From Rariloculus sp963665575 (GTDB lineage: Bacteria; Pseudomonadota; Gammaproteobacteria; Steroidobacterales; Rariloculaceae), in the NCBI GenBank assembly GCA_963665575.2, contig CAXXDW010000006.1, positions 62,001-126,000 on the forward strand: 64,000 bases of DNA, read 5' to 3'. Shown one piece after another: positions 25,725 through 33,663 of the stretch (position 1 is its first letter; each line of letters begins with the position of its first letter). The position numbers and the translations under genes were made by a program. A model generated the notes under the pieces. The model saw only the letters and a program-made list of their open reading frames with translations, was not told where the DNA came from and made no database searches.

Positions 25725-26840
25725 TTACTCGGGTGCAGGCATGTAGCCGTCGTCGCCCGGCACAGCCGGGAACCGGCGCGCTTTCCAGTCGCTCTTGGCA
25801 GCTTCAATGCGCTCCGCCGAACTCGAGACGAAGTTCCACCAGATGTGCCGTTCGCCGTCGAGCGGCGCGCCGCCGAAGAGCATGAGCTTCGCGCCAGACC
25901 GGGAGAGGATCTCGATCTCGGAGCCGTCGCGAAACACGAGCAACTTGCCGGATGCGTAACCCACACGCTGCACTTTCATGCCTCGACGGTCAGGCGTACG
26001 ATGCGCGCCGGCTCCGGCGCTGTCCAACTCGTTGTCAGCAAGTCCCATCTCGACACCGCCAGACTTGTTGGTCGCAAGCCCGACCTCGATGCCACCGTCG
26101 ATGATATAGGCGGCGCGCTCGCCAAGCTCCGGCCCAAGCATCAACGCCGCGCCGACATCGAGATCCGCCTCGACGTAGAACAGTTCCGAGAGTGTCTCAA
26201 TCGCGGCACGTGCCCCGAATGCCGAGCCCGCGATGAGCTTGAGCCACACGCCCTCGCGTTTAACGACCGGCAATCGATCCGCCGGATAGTGAATGAAGCT
26301 CGGCGCCGAGAGCTCGTGATCACGCGGCAGTGCGACCCATGACTGGATGCCGTGAACCCGCGACGCGCGGGCGCGCTCGGCATCCGTGCTGCGCTCGGAG
26401 TGAACGATGCCCGAGCCCGCCGACATCCAGTTGAGCTCTCCCGGCCGGATGATCTGCTCGCAGCCGATGCTGTCGCGGTGCAGCATTTCGCCTTCGAAGA
26501 GGTACGTGACCGTCGCCAGGCCGATGTGCGGGTGCGGCGGCACGTCGAGGCCATGACCGGGCCCGAGTTCGGCGGGAAGCATGTGATCGAAGAAGATGAA
26601 CGGCCCGACCAGGCGCCGCCGTGCGGTCGGCCAGACCCGATTGACCGTGAGGCCGCCGAGCGGCCGATGGCGCGGCCCGACGACGAGTTCCACGGGATCC
26701 GGAACATCTCCCCGCGGTGGGGCATCCGGAACGCTTGCGGCGTCACGGCCGCCCGTAACGCTTGCTGTTTCCCCGGCATCCCGGGTGGACGCTGTCTGCC
26801 CGGAGCCGCCGTTCACCGACACATTATCCTGCATGATCAC
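25725..26840 (-). CDS. pirin family protein
   Basis: A 371-residue bicupin of the pirin family. The N-terminal cupin holds the metal-site histidines in PPHPHIGLATVTYLFEG and the later HSE of SGIVHSERS; a pirin C-terminal domain ends near DGERHIWWNFVSSS. Bacterial pirins act as quercetin dioxygenases or as regulators of central metabolism, and which applies is unknown. The N-terminus has about 45 low-complexity residues before homology starts. A tandem 12-codon duplication in the second half (26022-26093) adds an insertion. Confidence 0.85.
   Translation of the reverse strand: MIMQDNVSVNGGSGQTASTRDAGETASVTGGRDAASVPDAPPRGDVPDPVELVVGPRHRPLGGLTVNRVWPTARRRLVGPFIFFDHMLPAELGPGHGLDVPPHPHIGLATVTYLFEGEMLHRDSIGCEQIIRPGELNWMSAGSGIVHSERSTDAERARASRVHGIQSWVALPRDHELSAPSFIHYPADRLPVVKREGVWLKLIAGSAFGARAAIETLSELFYVEADLDVGAALMLGPELGERAAYIIDGGIEVGLATNKSGGVEMGLADNELDSAGAGAHRTPDRRGMKVQRVGYASGKLLVFRDGSEIEILSRSGAKLMLFGGAPLDGERHIWWNFVSSSAERIEAAKSDWKARRFPAVPGDDGYMPAPE
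26022..26093 (-). repeat. tandem 36-bp duplication inside the pirin gene
   Basis: Two adjacent 12-codon units, 26058-26093 encoding GIEVGLATNKSG and 26022-26057 encoding GVEMGLADNELD, are clearly similar at DNA and protein level. The duplication keeps the frame and lies between cupin strands, so it probably lengthens a surface loop. Confidence 0.65.
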
Positions 26841-26855
26841 GGCAAATTAACCGAT

Positions 26856-26883
26856 TTCGACAGACGTGCGCCACGGTTAGAAT
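26856..26883 (+). promoter_or_regulatory. candidate promoter of the DUF2461 gene
   Basis: TTCGAC (26856-26861) and TAGAAT (26878-26883), 16 bp apart, resemble -35 and -10 boxes. The ATG follows the -10 box after only seven bases and has no Shine-Dalgarno sequence, so the message would be leaderless. Confidence 0.45.
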
Positions 26884-26890
26884 CCCCGGC

Positions 26891-27595
26891 ATGAACATCC
26901 CGAACCAGACAGCCGACAGTGCGTTCCGGCCCGCAACGTTGCGTTTCCTCGAGGAAATCGCGGCGAACAACGAGCGCACGTGGTTTCAGGCCAACAAGCA
27001 CCGCTACGAAGCCGATGTCCTCGCCCCGGCGCTCGACTACATCGAGACCATGGGTCCGCACATCGAGCGCATTTCCGCGCACTTCGTCGCGATTCCGAAA
27101 CGCGTCGGCGGCTCGCTCATGCGGATCTACCGCGACACGCGCTTCTCGCACGACAAGACCCCGTACAAGACCAACATCGGCATCCAGTTCCGGCACGAAC
27201 GCGGCAAGGACGTTCACGCACCGGGGTTCTATGTGCATGTCGAGCCCGGCCGCTGCTTTCTCGGCGCCGGCATCTGGCGTCCCGAATCAAGCGCTCTCGC
27301 CGCGATCCGCACGCGCATCGTCGAGAAGCCGGATGCCTGGAAGAACGCGGGCGGCGACGGCCGGTTCCAGAAGTATTTCGAGTTTGGCGGGCAGCAACTG
27401 AAACGCCCGCCACGCGGGTTCACGGCCGACCAGCCGTTTATCGAGGACATCAAGCGGAAGGACTTCATCGCGAGTTGCCCGATCGATGACGACGACGTCG
27501 TCGCCGGGGATTTCGCCGAGCGAACCGCTGCGCGATTCGCGGTGGCCGCACCGCTCATGGCGTTCCTGTGTGCGGCGCTGGAACTTCAGTTCTGA
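26891..27595 (+). CDS. DUF2461 family protein
   Basis: A 234-residue cytoplasmic protein matching DUF2461: the N-terminal LRFLEEIAANNERTWFQANK, then YRDTRFSHDKTPYKTNIG and GFYVHVEPGRCFLGAGIWRP. The family is widespread and of unknown biochemical function. It appears to be transcribed from a promoter whose -10 box lies seven bases before the ATG. Its last 10 bp overlap the 3' end of the convergent small membrane-protein gene. Confidence 0.85.
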   Translation: MNIPNQTADSAFRPATLRFLEEIAANNERTWFQANKHRYEADVLAPALDYIETMGPHIERISAHFVAIPKRVGGSLMRIYRDTRFSHDKTPYKTNIGIQFRHERGKDVHAPGFYVHVEPGRCFLGAGIWRPESSALAAIRTRIVEKPDAWKNAGGDGRFQKYFEFGGQQLKRPPRGFTADQPFIEDIKRKDFIASCPIDDDDVVAGDFAERTAARFAVAAPLMAFLCAALELQF

Positions 27596-27834
27596 GAGTC
27601 GTCGGGGCTTGTCTGGTTTTTGCCGAGGGTCGATGAGTCAAGGAGCCAGAGCAGTCCGCAGCCTGCGCCGATCAGGACGATGAGGCCGCCGCCGAAGGTC
27701 AGCAGCCAATAGAACTCGTACGCGAGGAGCCAGTCAAGAAAGAAGCCCGCCGCGTAGATTGCGACACCGGCGACCACCAGTGGTCGCGCCCGGTCGCGCC
27801 ACCGGCGAATGCGCTTGCGACCGGCGAGTGTCAT
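27586..27834 (-). CDS. small two-helix membrane protein, hypothetical
   Basis: An 82-residue protein: a basic N-terminus (GRKRIRRWRDRARP), two predicted membrane helices (VVAGVAIYAAGFFLDWLLAY and WLLTFGGGLIVLIGAGCGLL) and a short polar tail. Only the part from the ATG at 27834 looks like a protein; the longer frame upstream is Arg/Ala-rich antisense. No family recognised. It converges on the DUF2461 gene with a 10-bp overlap. Confidence 0.55.
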   Translation of the reverse strand: MTLAGRKRIRRWRDRARPLVVAGVAIYAAGFFLDWLLAYEFYWLLTFGGGLIVLIGAGCGLLWLLDSSTLGKNQTSPDDSQN

Positions 27835-28024
27835 GTGCGCGGGATCCGGGCAGACGCGCGGAGCCCAGGGACGCCGAGCGCCGGCATTCGGCGCCGGCCG
27901 GGCGGCTGGAACTCGATGCGCTCGCGCCCCGGCCCCTGCGGGTCGCCGCCACGACGACACGCACGACGCAGGCCGGGCGCCTCGCGACCGATGCCGTCCG
28001 GTGCCCGGAACCTGCAACCGCGCC

Positions 28025-28408
28025 TCACTCCTCGTCCGGCACAAAGCAAAAGGCGACGAGCTTGTTACCGTCGAGATCGCGGAAGTACCCACCGTAGTAG
28101 TTTCCCATGCGCCTGCCGGGCGCACCTTCGTCCACACCGCCGAGTTCGAGCGCCTTGGCATGCACTTCCTGCACCTTCTCCGGCGAGCCGGCGTGCAAGG
28201 CGACCATGGTGCCGTTGCCGAACGTCGCCGGGTTGCCGTCGAAGGGCTTGGTGACCGCGATGCCAGGCGCCGTCTCGCTCGACCGCCATGCCACAAATTG
28301 CTCCATTTCCATGAAACGCTCGCCGCCGAGCAGCCTCAGAACCTCGTCGTAGAACTTGTGGGCTCGCTCGGGATCGTTGGTGCCTATCGTCACGTATCCA
28401 ATCATCAT
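28025..28408 (-). CDS. VOC (glyoxalase/bleomycin-resistance-like) family protein
   Basis: A 127-residue protein of the vicinal oxygen chelate superfamily, with the paired beta-alpha-beta-beta-beta units visible as IGYVTIGTNDPERAHKFYDE and the C-terminal YFRDLDGNKLVAFCF. Members include glyoxalases, dioxygenases and resistance proteins; the substrate is unknown. The start at 28408 follows AGGAGA closely; the longer in-frame ATG at 28450 does not. Confidence 0.82.
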   Translation of the reverse strand: MMIGYVTIGTNDPERAHKFYDEVLRLLGGERFMEMEQFVAWRSSETAPGIAVTKPFDGNPATFGNGTMVALHAGSPEKVQEVHAKALELGGVDEGAPGRRMGNYYGGYFRDLDGNKLVAFCFVPDEE

Positions 28409-28679
28409 GTGGTCTCCTTTCCGAAATACCGGGGCGAATTGCCGCGGCAAGTTTATGCGTGAACCGGCGCGCGCGAAAGGCCAGGGCCTGTCCAGCGAGA
28501 CATGAGGCAGAATCGCGAGGGTATGGAATCATGCACGGACCGCCGCGACGCTGCGCACACAAGGCGTCCGGTCGCAGGCCCAGGCGCGAAACGGGTCTCG
28601 CCGGTCGCGCATGGACAGGAAAATTCAAGGTACACTGCGCCCGCCCTGGACCGTGATACTCAATCTCGCTGACAACACC

Positions 28680-29078
28680 ATGAAACTCAGGATTCTCGGC
28701 AATTCGGTCAGATTTCGCGTCTCGCAGGCGGAACTCGCGCAACTCACGGCGGAAGGTTTCGTGGAGGACAGCGTCGCGTTCGGTCCGGGCGCGAAGCTCG
28801 TCTATCGCCTTGAAGTCGCCGATTCTGGGAAAGGCCCGGCAGCCGACTCGATCTCGGCAGGCTACGACGGCAAGGGTGTCCGGGTCGTGCTGCCCCGCGA
28901 GCGGGTCGACACCTGGCAGCAGCCGGAGGAGGTCTCGATTCGAGGCGAGCAGACCTTACCGGGCGGCGACCGCCTCGATATCCTCGTCGAGAAGGACTTC
29001 ACTTGCCTCATCCCGCGCGAAGGGGAGGATCAGTCGAACCTTTTTCCGAATCCCGCCTCCGCCGATTCCAGGACCTGA
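28680..29078 (+). CDS. conserved small protein, DUF7009-like
   Basis: A 132-residue soluble protein starting MKLRILGNSVRFRVSQAELA, a start shared by a small uncharacterised family (I think DUF7009). It contains VRVVLPRERVDTW and ends with a CLIPREGEDQSNLFPNP tail, which resembles the Cys-containing C-terminal segment of that family. Function unknown. A TACACT box at 28631-28636 followed by GCGCCC may be its -10 element. No clear ribosome-binding site precedes the ATG, which is set by the conserved N-terminus. Confidence 0.62.
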   Translation: MKLRILGNSVRFRVSQAELAQLTAEGFVEDSVAFGPGAKLVYRLEVADSGKGPAADSISAGYDGKGVRVVLPRERVDTWQQPEEVSIRGEQTLPGGDRLDILVEKDFTCLIPREGEDQSNLFPNPASADSRT

Positions 29079-29215
29079 AGCCCGCCCGACATCGCCGCCG
29101 GTCGCCGAACCATCGCGAAGCCGTCGGGGCCGCTACGCGCGATGCCGCGCCCATGGTGTCGTGGCGGTCGCGTTTCCGCTGCCGGCGGAACCTGCCGAGT
29201 CAGCGGATTCGCATC

Positions 29216-31504
29216 TCAGAACCACGACGCCGCGAATTGAAGGTATACGGACCTGCCCTGCCAGGACAGCAGCGAGTCGCTGCGGTAGATGCGCCCGCAG
29301 CACACTTCGAATTCGCCGCGGTCGGGGTAGGTGTCGAACAGGTTATGCGAACCGAACTTGAGGCGGTAGCGATCCCCGAACGCCCAGCTCGCTTCGAGAT
29401 CGACGAAGAACGTGCTGCCGAAGTGCTGGATCTCGGTCAGGCTCGCCGTCGAGGCATTCGCGTAGTCGCTGAAGTAACTGCCGCGAATGAGCAGGTCGAG
29501 GCGGTCCCAGGCCTGCCGCATCGACATGACAGCGCGTGTGTTCGGCGCACCGTACCTCGAATCGTGTTCCGCCTCGCTGTCGACGAAGCGGCCCCGTTCG
29601 GTCAGCTTCGTCGTGTTGCGGTTGACGGCCGCCTGCAGCGTGGTGCCACCCCCGAACCAGTCGCCGTTCCAGGTGGCGACGAGATCGATGCCGCGGGTCT
29701 CGGAGTCCACGTCATTGGTGAAGAACCGCACCTGGGCGATGGTATTGGCGCCCGGAACGCCCAGCGCCTCGAGTTGCCGCACCTGGTCCGGTCCGACCGC
29801 AAACTGGGAGGACAGGATGATGCGGTCGTGAAGTTCGATCCAGTAGTAATCGAGCGCCAGGGACAGCCCATCGGTCGGTTCGGCCGCGAGACCGAGAGTA
29901 AAGGACTTCGAATGCTCGGGGCCGAGGGCCCGCGCGCCGAAGAGTCCCGCTGCCGGATGCTCTGCGGGAAAGACACCTTCAGCCACCGGCAGCCCCTGCT
30001 CGTTGATGCGCGTGGAAACGTTGGTCGTTGAAATCTGGCCGGGCGTCGGAGCGCGAAAACCGGTTCCCGCCGAACCGCGCAGATTGAGACGGTCGGTCAC
30101 CCGGTAACGCATGGCAGGTTTGCCGATGGCCACATCGCCGAAATCCGAAAAGCTTTCGAAGCGAGCGGCGGCGTTCACGAGCCAGTCATCGCTCACGTCG
30201 AGTTCGAGATCGATGTAGCCCGCGTAGCTGTCGCGTTTTATGTCCGACGTGAATTGTGGGGAATAACCCGGAAAGCCGTTCGATCCGACCGGAACCACGT
30301 TGCGGATCGGGTCGCCCGCCGGGCAGAGGGAGCCGACCGCGGCGAACCCCGGAATCCGGCACTCGATGACGGTCAGGTCGTCGCTCGGATCGGCATCGAC
30401 CTCGGCCCGGGTGATCTCGAAGTTGAACGAGTCGGGTGCCGCGAACGGCCCGACGGCCGAGGACGCCGCGTCACCCGCCTCGATCGCGTAGCCCTCCTCC
30501 CGGTATTCGAAACCGAACGCGACGTTGAGCGGACTCGCGCGTCCCACATCGACCGGCCAGGACAGGTCGGCGTTGAGCGCCAACTCGTCGCCGACAAGAT
30601 TCCCCGGGTGAAACCCGGTCGGGGTGGCCGGTCCGAGCGAGGGGTTCAGCGTGTTCTCCAGTCGATAGCGCAGCTCGTGCTTGCCATGGTTCAAGGAGAC
30701 GTCGTAGCTGAGCCCGCGCGTCGTTTCGCCGCGAAGTCCGAACGCTCCGCTGTAGTCCGTTGCGACGGTCGAGAAGAACGGCGTGAAGCCGGACGGGTAC
30801 AGGCTCGTGCGCGGATCGTGGATGGAACCGTCCTCGAGCCTGAGCGGCAGTAACTGGCTCACTCCCGGGCGGCGATAGAAAAACCCTCCGCCCTGGTCGC
30901 GGTCCGCATAATTGCCGTAGCCGTAAGGTTCCACGGCCGCTAACAGCGGCACCGCGGCATTGACGACGACGAGCGCCTGTTCGCGCCGCGGCTGCCCCCA
31001 GATCTGCGCGGGACTTTCGAACGCGCGCGGACCGCCCACGCGGTGGAAGTTGTCGGCATAGCGGGTATCGAGGTCGTCGGGGATGCCGTCGCTGCCGGGC
31101 AGGACCTGCACGATCGTCCCGTCCGCCGCGTAGCTGTAGCTGTGGGCGTCCGGCCCGTAGTACGTGACGCCATCCACGGTGAGCTGGTTGCGCGTCGCTT
31201 CGAGCGGGGTCTGTCCGGAGCTGCCGATCGGGATGTCGTAGGGTTCCGAACGGTTCGTTGGCTCGGTGTCGGAGTACTGACCGCTGATGTTGATGAATCC
31301 GCCGTTGCCGAGCGGGAATCCCGCGTTGGCTTCGACCGTGACCTCGTCCCCGTCGCCCTCCGAGTAACCGCCGAGCCGCGTGACGCAATCGAAGCCCGAA
31401 TCGTCGGACTTGAGATTGAAGTTGATGACGCCGGCGATGGCGTCCGAACCGTACTGGGCGGCCGCGGCGACACGTGCGGCGACGAGCGCGGCACAGACTG
31501 CCAC
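29216..31504 (-). pseudogene. 5'-truncated TonB-dependent receptor
   Basis: A 762-codon frame that encodes the beta-barrel of a TonB-dependent receptor and ends in LQFAASWF. The first recognisable plug segment is AQYGSDAIAGVINF, which lies about 150-180 residues into the three complete receptors in this window. The usual signal peptide, TonB box and LVNGKRRH plug part are missing. Upstream, in frame, is an unrelated Ala/Val-rich stretch with a GTG at 31504, then the intact FAH-family gene ending at 31617. A deletion junction within about 31490-31616 is the simplest reading. The barrel itself shows no internal stop, so decay is recent, or the upstream hydrophobic stretch serves as a makeshift signal. 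Confidence 0.72.
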
Positions 31505-31616
31505 GATAGCGCCGGCAGCGGTCCGTGCAACCGTGACAAGGCGCCCCGAGGACGCCCGGCAGGCACTCGTGATCTGTATGGCTTCATCGGAATCCGGAAC
31601 TGTCGGTGGGAACTGT

Positions 31617-32741
31617 TCAGGGCTCGTGCCTGACGAAGTGGGTCAGCGTGCCGAGCCCTTCAAGTTCGATGTCGATGCGGCACTCGCGCTCCTGCAGCAG
31701 CACGGATCGATGAGCATGCGGAAACTTCCCGGTGCCCTTCGCAGCCGTGCCGCACGAAATGATATCGCCGGGATCGAGAGTGAAGAACCGCGACGCCTCG
31801 GCGATCAGTTCCGCCACCGAAAACGTGTAGCGCGCCGTGGTGTCGTCGGAGAAAAGTTCGCCGTCGCACCACGCGCGCAGGCGCAGCTTGCCCGGATCGG
31901 CGATTTCATCGCGCGTCGTGATCCATGGCCCCATGGGCCCGAACGTGTCGCTGTTCTTCGACCGCGTGTGGTAGACGAAGAACAGGTCGGTATCGTCCTC
32001 GTCTCGCCTGCGGCGCCACGCCAGGTACTCCGGGCGCATGAGTTCAGCCGCGCGCGTGGTCGCCACGGAATCCATCGAGAACTTCATGCCATGCGAGGTG
32101 ATGTCGTCGATGATGGAATAGCCGAAGACGTGCTCGAGCGCCGATTCGACCGGCACGTCCTTCGCACGTCGGCCGATGATCGCGCAAAGCTCAGGTTCCG
32201 GGATGGTGTTGCCGTAGTACGGCCGAATGATGACTGACTGTCGGTGACCGATCAGGCAGCTTGCTGACTTGAGGAAATAATTCGGCACGCCGGGATCGAC
32301 GTGCACGTCGTTGCGAATCCGCCGGTTGTTGAACGCAACGCCGAGAATCTTGCGCGGATCGGGCTGCGGCGGCAGCCATTCGCGGTCCGAGAGGTCGATC
32401 GTTGCCCTCCCGGGACCGGCTGAGCCGATATACCGCCCATAGTTGGCGATCGCGCGATGATTCTTGTTGATCCGGAGCTGATCCAATGCGCTCTCAAGAA
32501 CCGGCAGATAGCGATCGGCGTCGACGATGAGGTCGATCATGCTGGCCGGTGGCGTTAGTCCGCGTCCAGCGAGCAAATCGCCGACTGCGATCGCCCTGCC
32601 GCCGCTGTGCTCCTCGGCCGGCCCATCGTCCGGCGCCGCGGCCGGCGCGGCGGAACCGCCATCCAACGAGGACGATTCCCGATCGACGAGCGCGACGATC
32701 GGCGTTGGCTTGCCGTCGACCGAAATCAGGCCGAGCTTCAT
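31617..32741 (-). CDS. FAH-family hydrolase, long form
   Basis: A 374-residue member of the fumarylacetoacetate hydrolase superfamily. Recognisable segments are ILGVAFNNRRIRNDV, IPEPELCAIIGRRAKDV (the metal-site Glu pair), YSIIDDITSHG (metal-site Asp) and ISCGTAAKGTGKF near the C-terminus. Residues about 27-50 form a low-complexity Ala/Pro/Glu/Gly insertion. The ATG at 32741 fits the family start; the open frame upstream overlaps the dehydrogenase gene antiparallel-style and is Arg-rich. It lies 13 bp after the NAD-binding dehydrogenase gene on the same strand, so the two probably act in one catabolic pathway. Confidence 0.78.
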   Translation of the reverse strand: MKLGLISVDGKPTPIVALVDRESSSLDGGSAAPAAAPDDGPAEEHSGGRAIAVGDLLAGRGLTPPASMIDLIVDADRYLPVLESALDQLRINKNHRAIANYGRYIGSAGPGRATIDLSDREWLPPQPDPRKILGVAFNNRRIRNDVHVDPGVPNYFLKSASCLIGHRQSVIIRPYYGNTIPEPELCAIIGRRAKDVPVESALEHVFGYSIIDDITSHGMKFSMDSVATTRAAELMRPEYLAWRRRRDEDDTDLFFVYHTRSKNSDTFGPMGPWITTRDEIADPGKLRLRAWCDGELFSDDTTARYTFSVAELIAEASRFFTLDPGDIISCGTAAKGTGKFPHAHRSVLLQERECRIDIELEGLGTLTHFVRHEP

Positions 32742-32754
32742 CGAAAGTGCACCG

Positions 32755-33588
32755 TCACCGTTCGCGCGGTTCGAGCAACGCGGCCAGCAGCGCCTCCCGA
32801 TCCGGAGGTTCGGCGCAATCCTTGAAGGACGCGAGCCGCGAGTAGAGTTCCGCCGCCGCCCGATGTATCCCGTCGGGCAGTTCCGCCGAGGCGAGTGTCG
32901 CCGCGATCTCGTACATCTCCGGTTCCCAGCGCCAGGCGCGATCGGCGATCCGGCGCGCGGTGTCGATCCGCGCATCGGTCGCGTCGCCGCCCCACTCCGA
33001 CCTCAGAAAATCGCTGACGCCAAAGTGCGCCGCGGCGGCCAGCACCTCGGCCGCTAGGGCGATCTGACCCTTGTTCCACGCGGCGAAACACATCTTCATC
33101 GCCGACGCCGAACCGATCCGCTCGTCGATCACTCGCGGCTCGAGCGGACCGCCCTCGAAGGCGTTCGCCACCGCCCCGGCCTCGGCGCCCGACAGGTACA
33201 GGCGCGTGGTACCCGCCTGCCATGCCGCAGGGCCCACGATACCGCCGTCCACGTACGCGATCCGCGAGTCGTCAAACGTCGCCGCGATCGAGCGGCTGCG
33301 CTCGGGCGAAATCGCGTTGGCGTCGACAAATACCCCGCAGAATCCGCTCGCGCGCACTGTCGCCGCGAGCTCACCGCTGGCCTGAGGCGGACAGACGCTC
33401 AAGAGCAAGTCGCAGCGCGACGCGATCTCGTCCAGGTTCGCGCAGTCGATCAGGCAGGCACGCTCGGCACGTTCGCGCGTTCTGGCCGAACGCCCGTCGG
33501 ACGACCAGTAGGCCTCGTTGCCCGCCAACCGGGCGGAGTGCCCCACGGACGCCCCCATGTCGCCGGGATGCAGGATGCCGATCCTCAT
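32755..33588 (-). CDS. 6-phosphogluconate-dehydrogenase-like NAD(P)-binding protein with DUF1932 domain
   Basis: A 277-residue protein related to beta-hydroxyacid dehydrogenases. The N-terminal Rossmann fold begins MRIGILHPGDMGASVG, and the segment VDANAISPERSRSIAA follows; the C-terminal half is helical and matches the DUF1932 (phosphogluconate dehydrogenase C-terminal) type, with SASAMKMCFAAWNKG carrying the expected catalytic Lys. It probably oxidises or reduces a hydroxy acid. It is followed on the same strand by the FAH-family gene, suggesting a shared operon, and is divergent from the CBM9/DUF5916 gene. Confidence 0.8.
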   Translation of the reverse strand: MRIGILHPGDMGASVGHSARLAGNEAYWSSDGRSARTRERAERACLIDCANLDEIASRCDLLLSVCPPQASGELAATVRASGFCGVFVDANAISPERSRSIAATFDDSRIAYVDGGIVGPAAWQAGTTRLYLSGAEAGAVANAFEGGPLEPRVIDERIGSASAMKMCFAAWNKGQIALAAEVLAAAAHFGVSDFLRSEWGGDATDARIDTARRIADRAWRWEPEMYEIAATLASAELPDGIHRAAAELYSRLASFKDCAEPPDREALLAALLEPRER

Positions 33589-33623
33589 GCGTTTCCTGGT
33601 TCGAACAAAAGTTGCGCGCATAA

Positions 33624-33663
33624 CGTGGCAAAATCGTGCCGGGGCCGCAAGGGCTGCAGGAAC
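33624..33663 (+). repeat. duplicated leader, copy 1 (upstream of first DUF5916 gene)
   Basis: The 40 bp before the start at 33664 share CGTGGCAAAaTCGTG, AAGGGC and GGAA with the 40 bp before the start at 38246 (copy 2). The similarity continues into both coding regions, so the duplication included upstream DNA. Confidence 0.6.
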
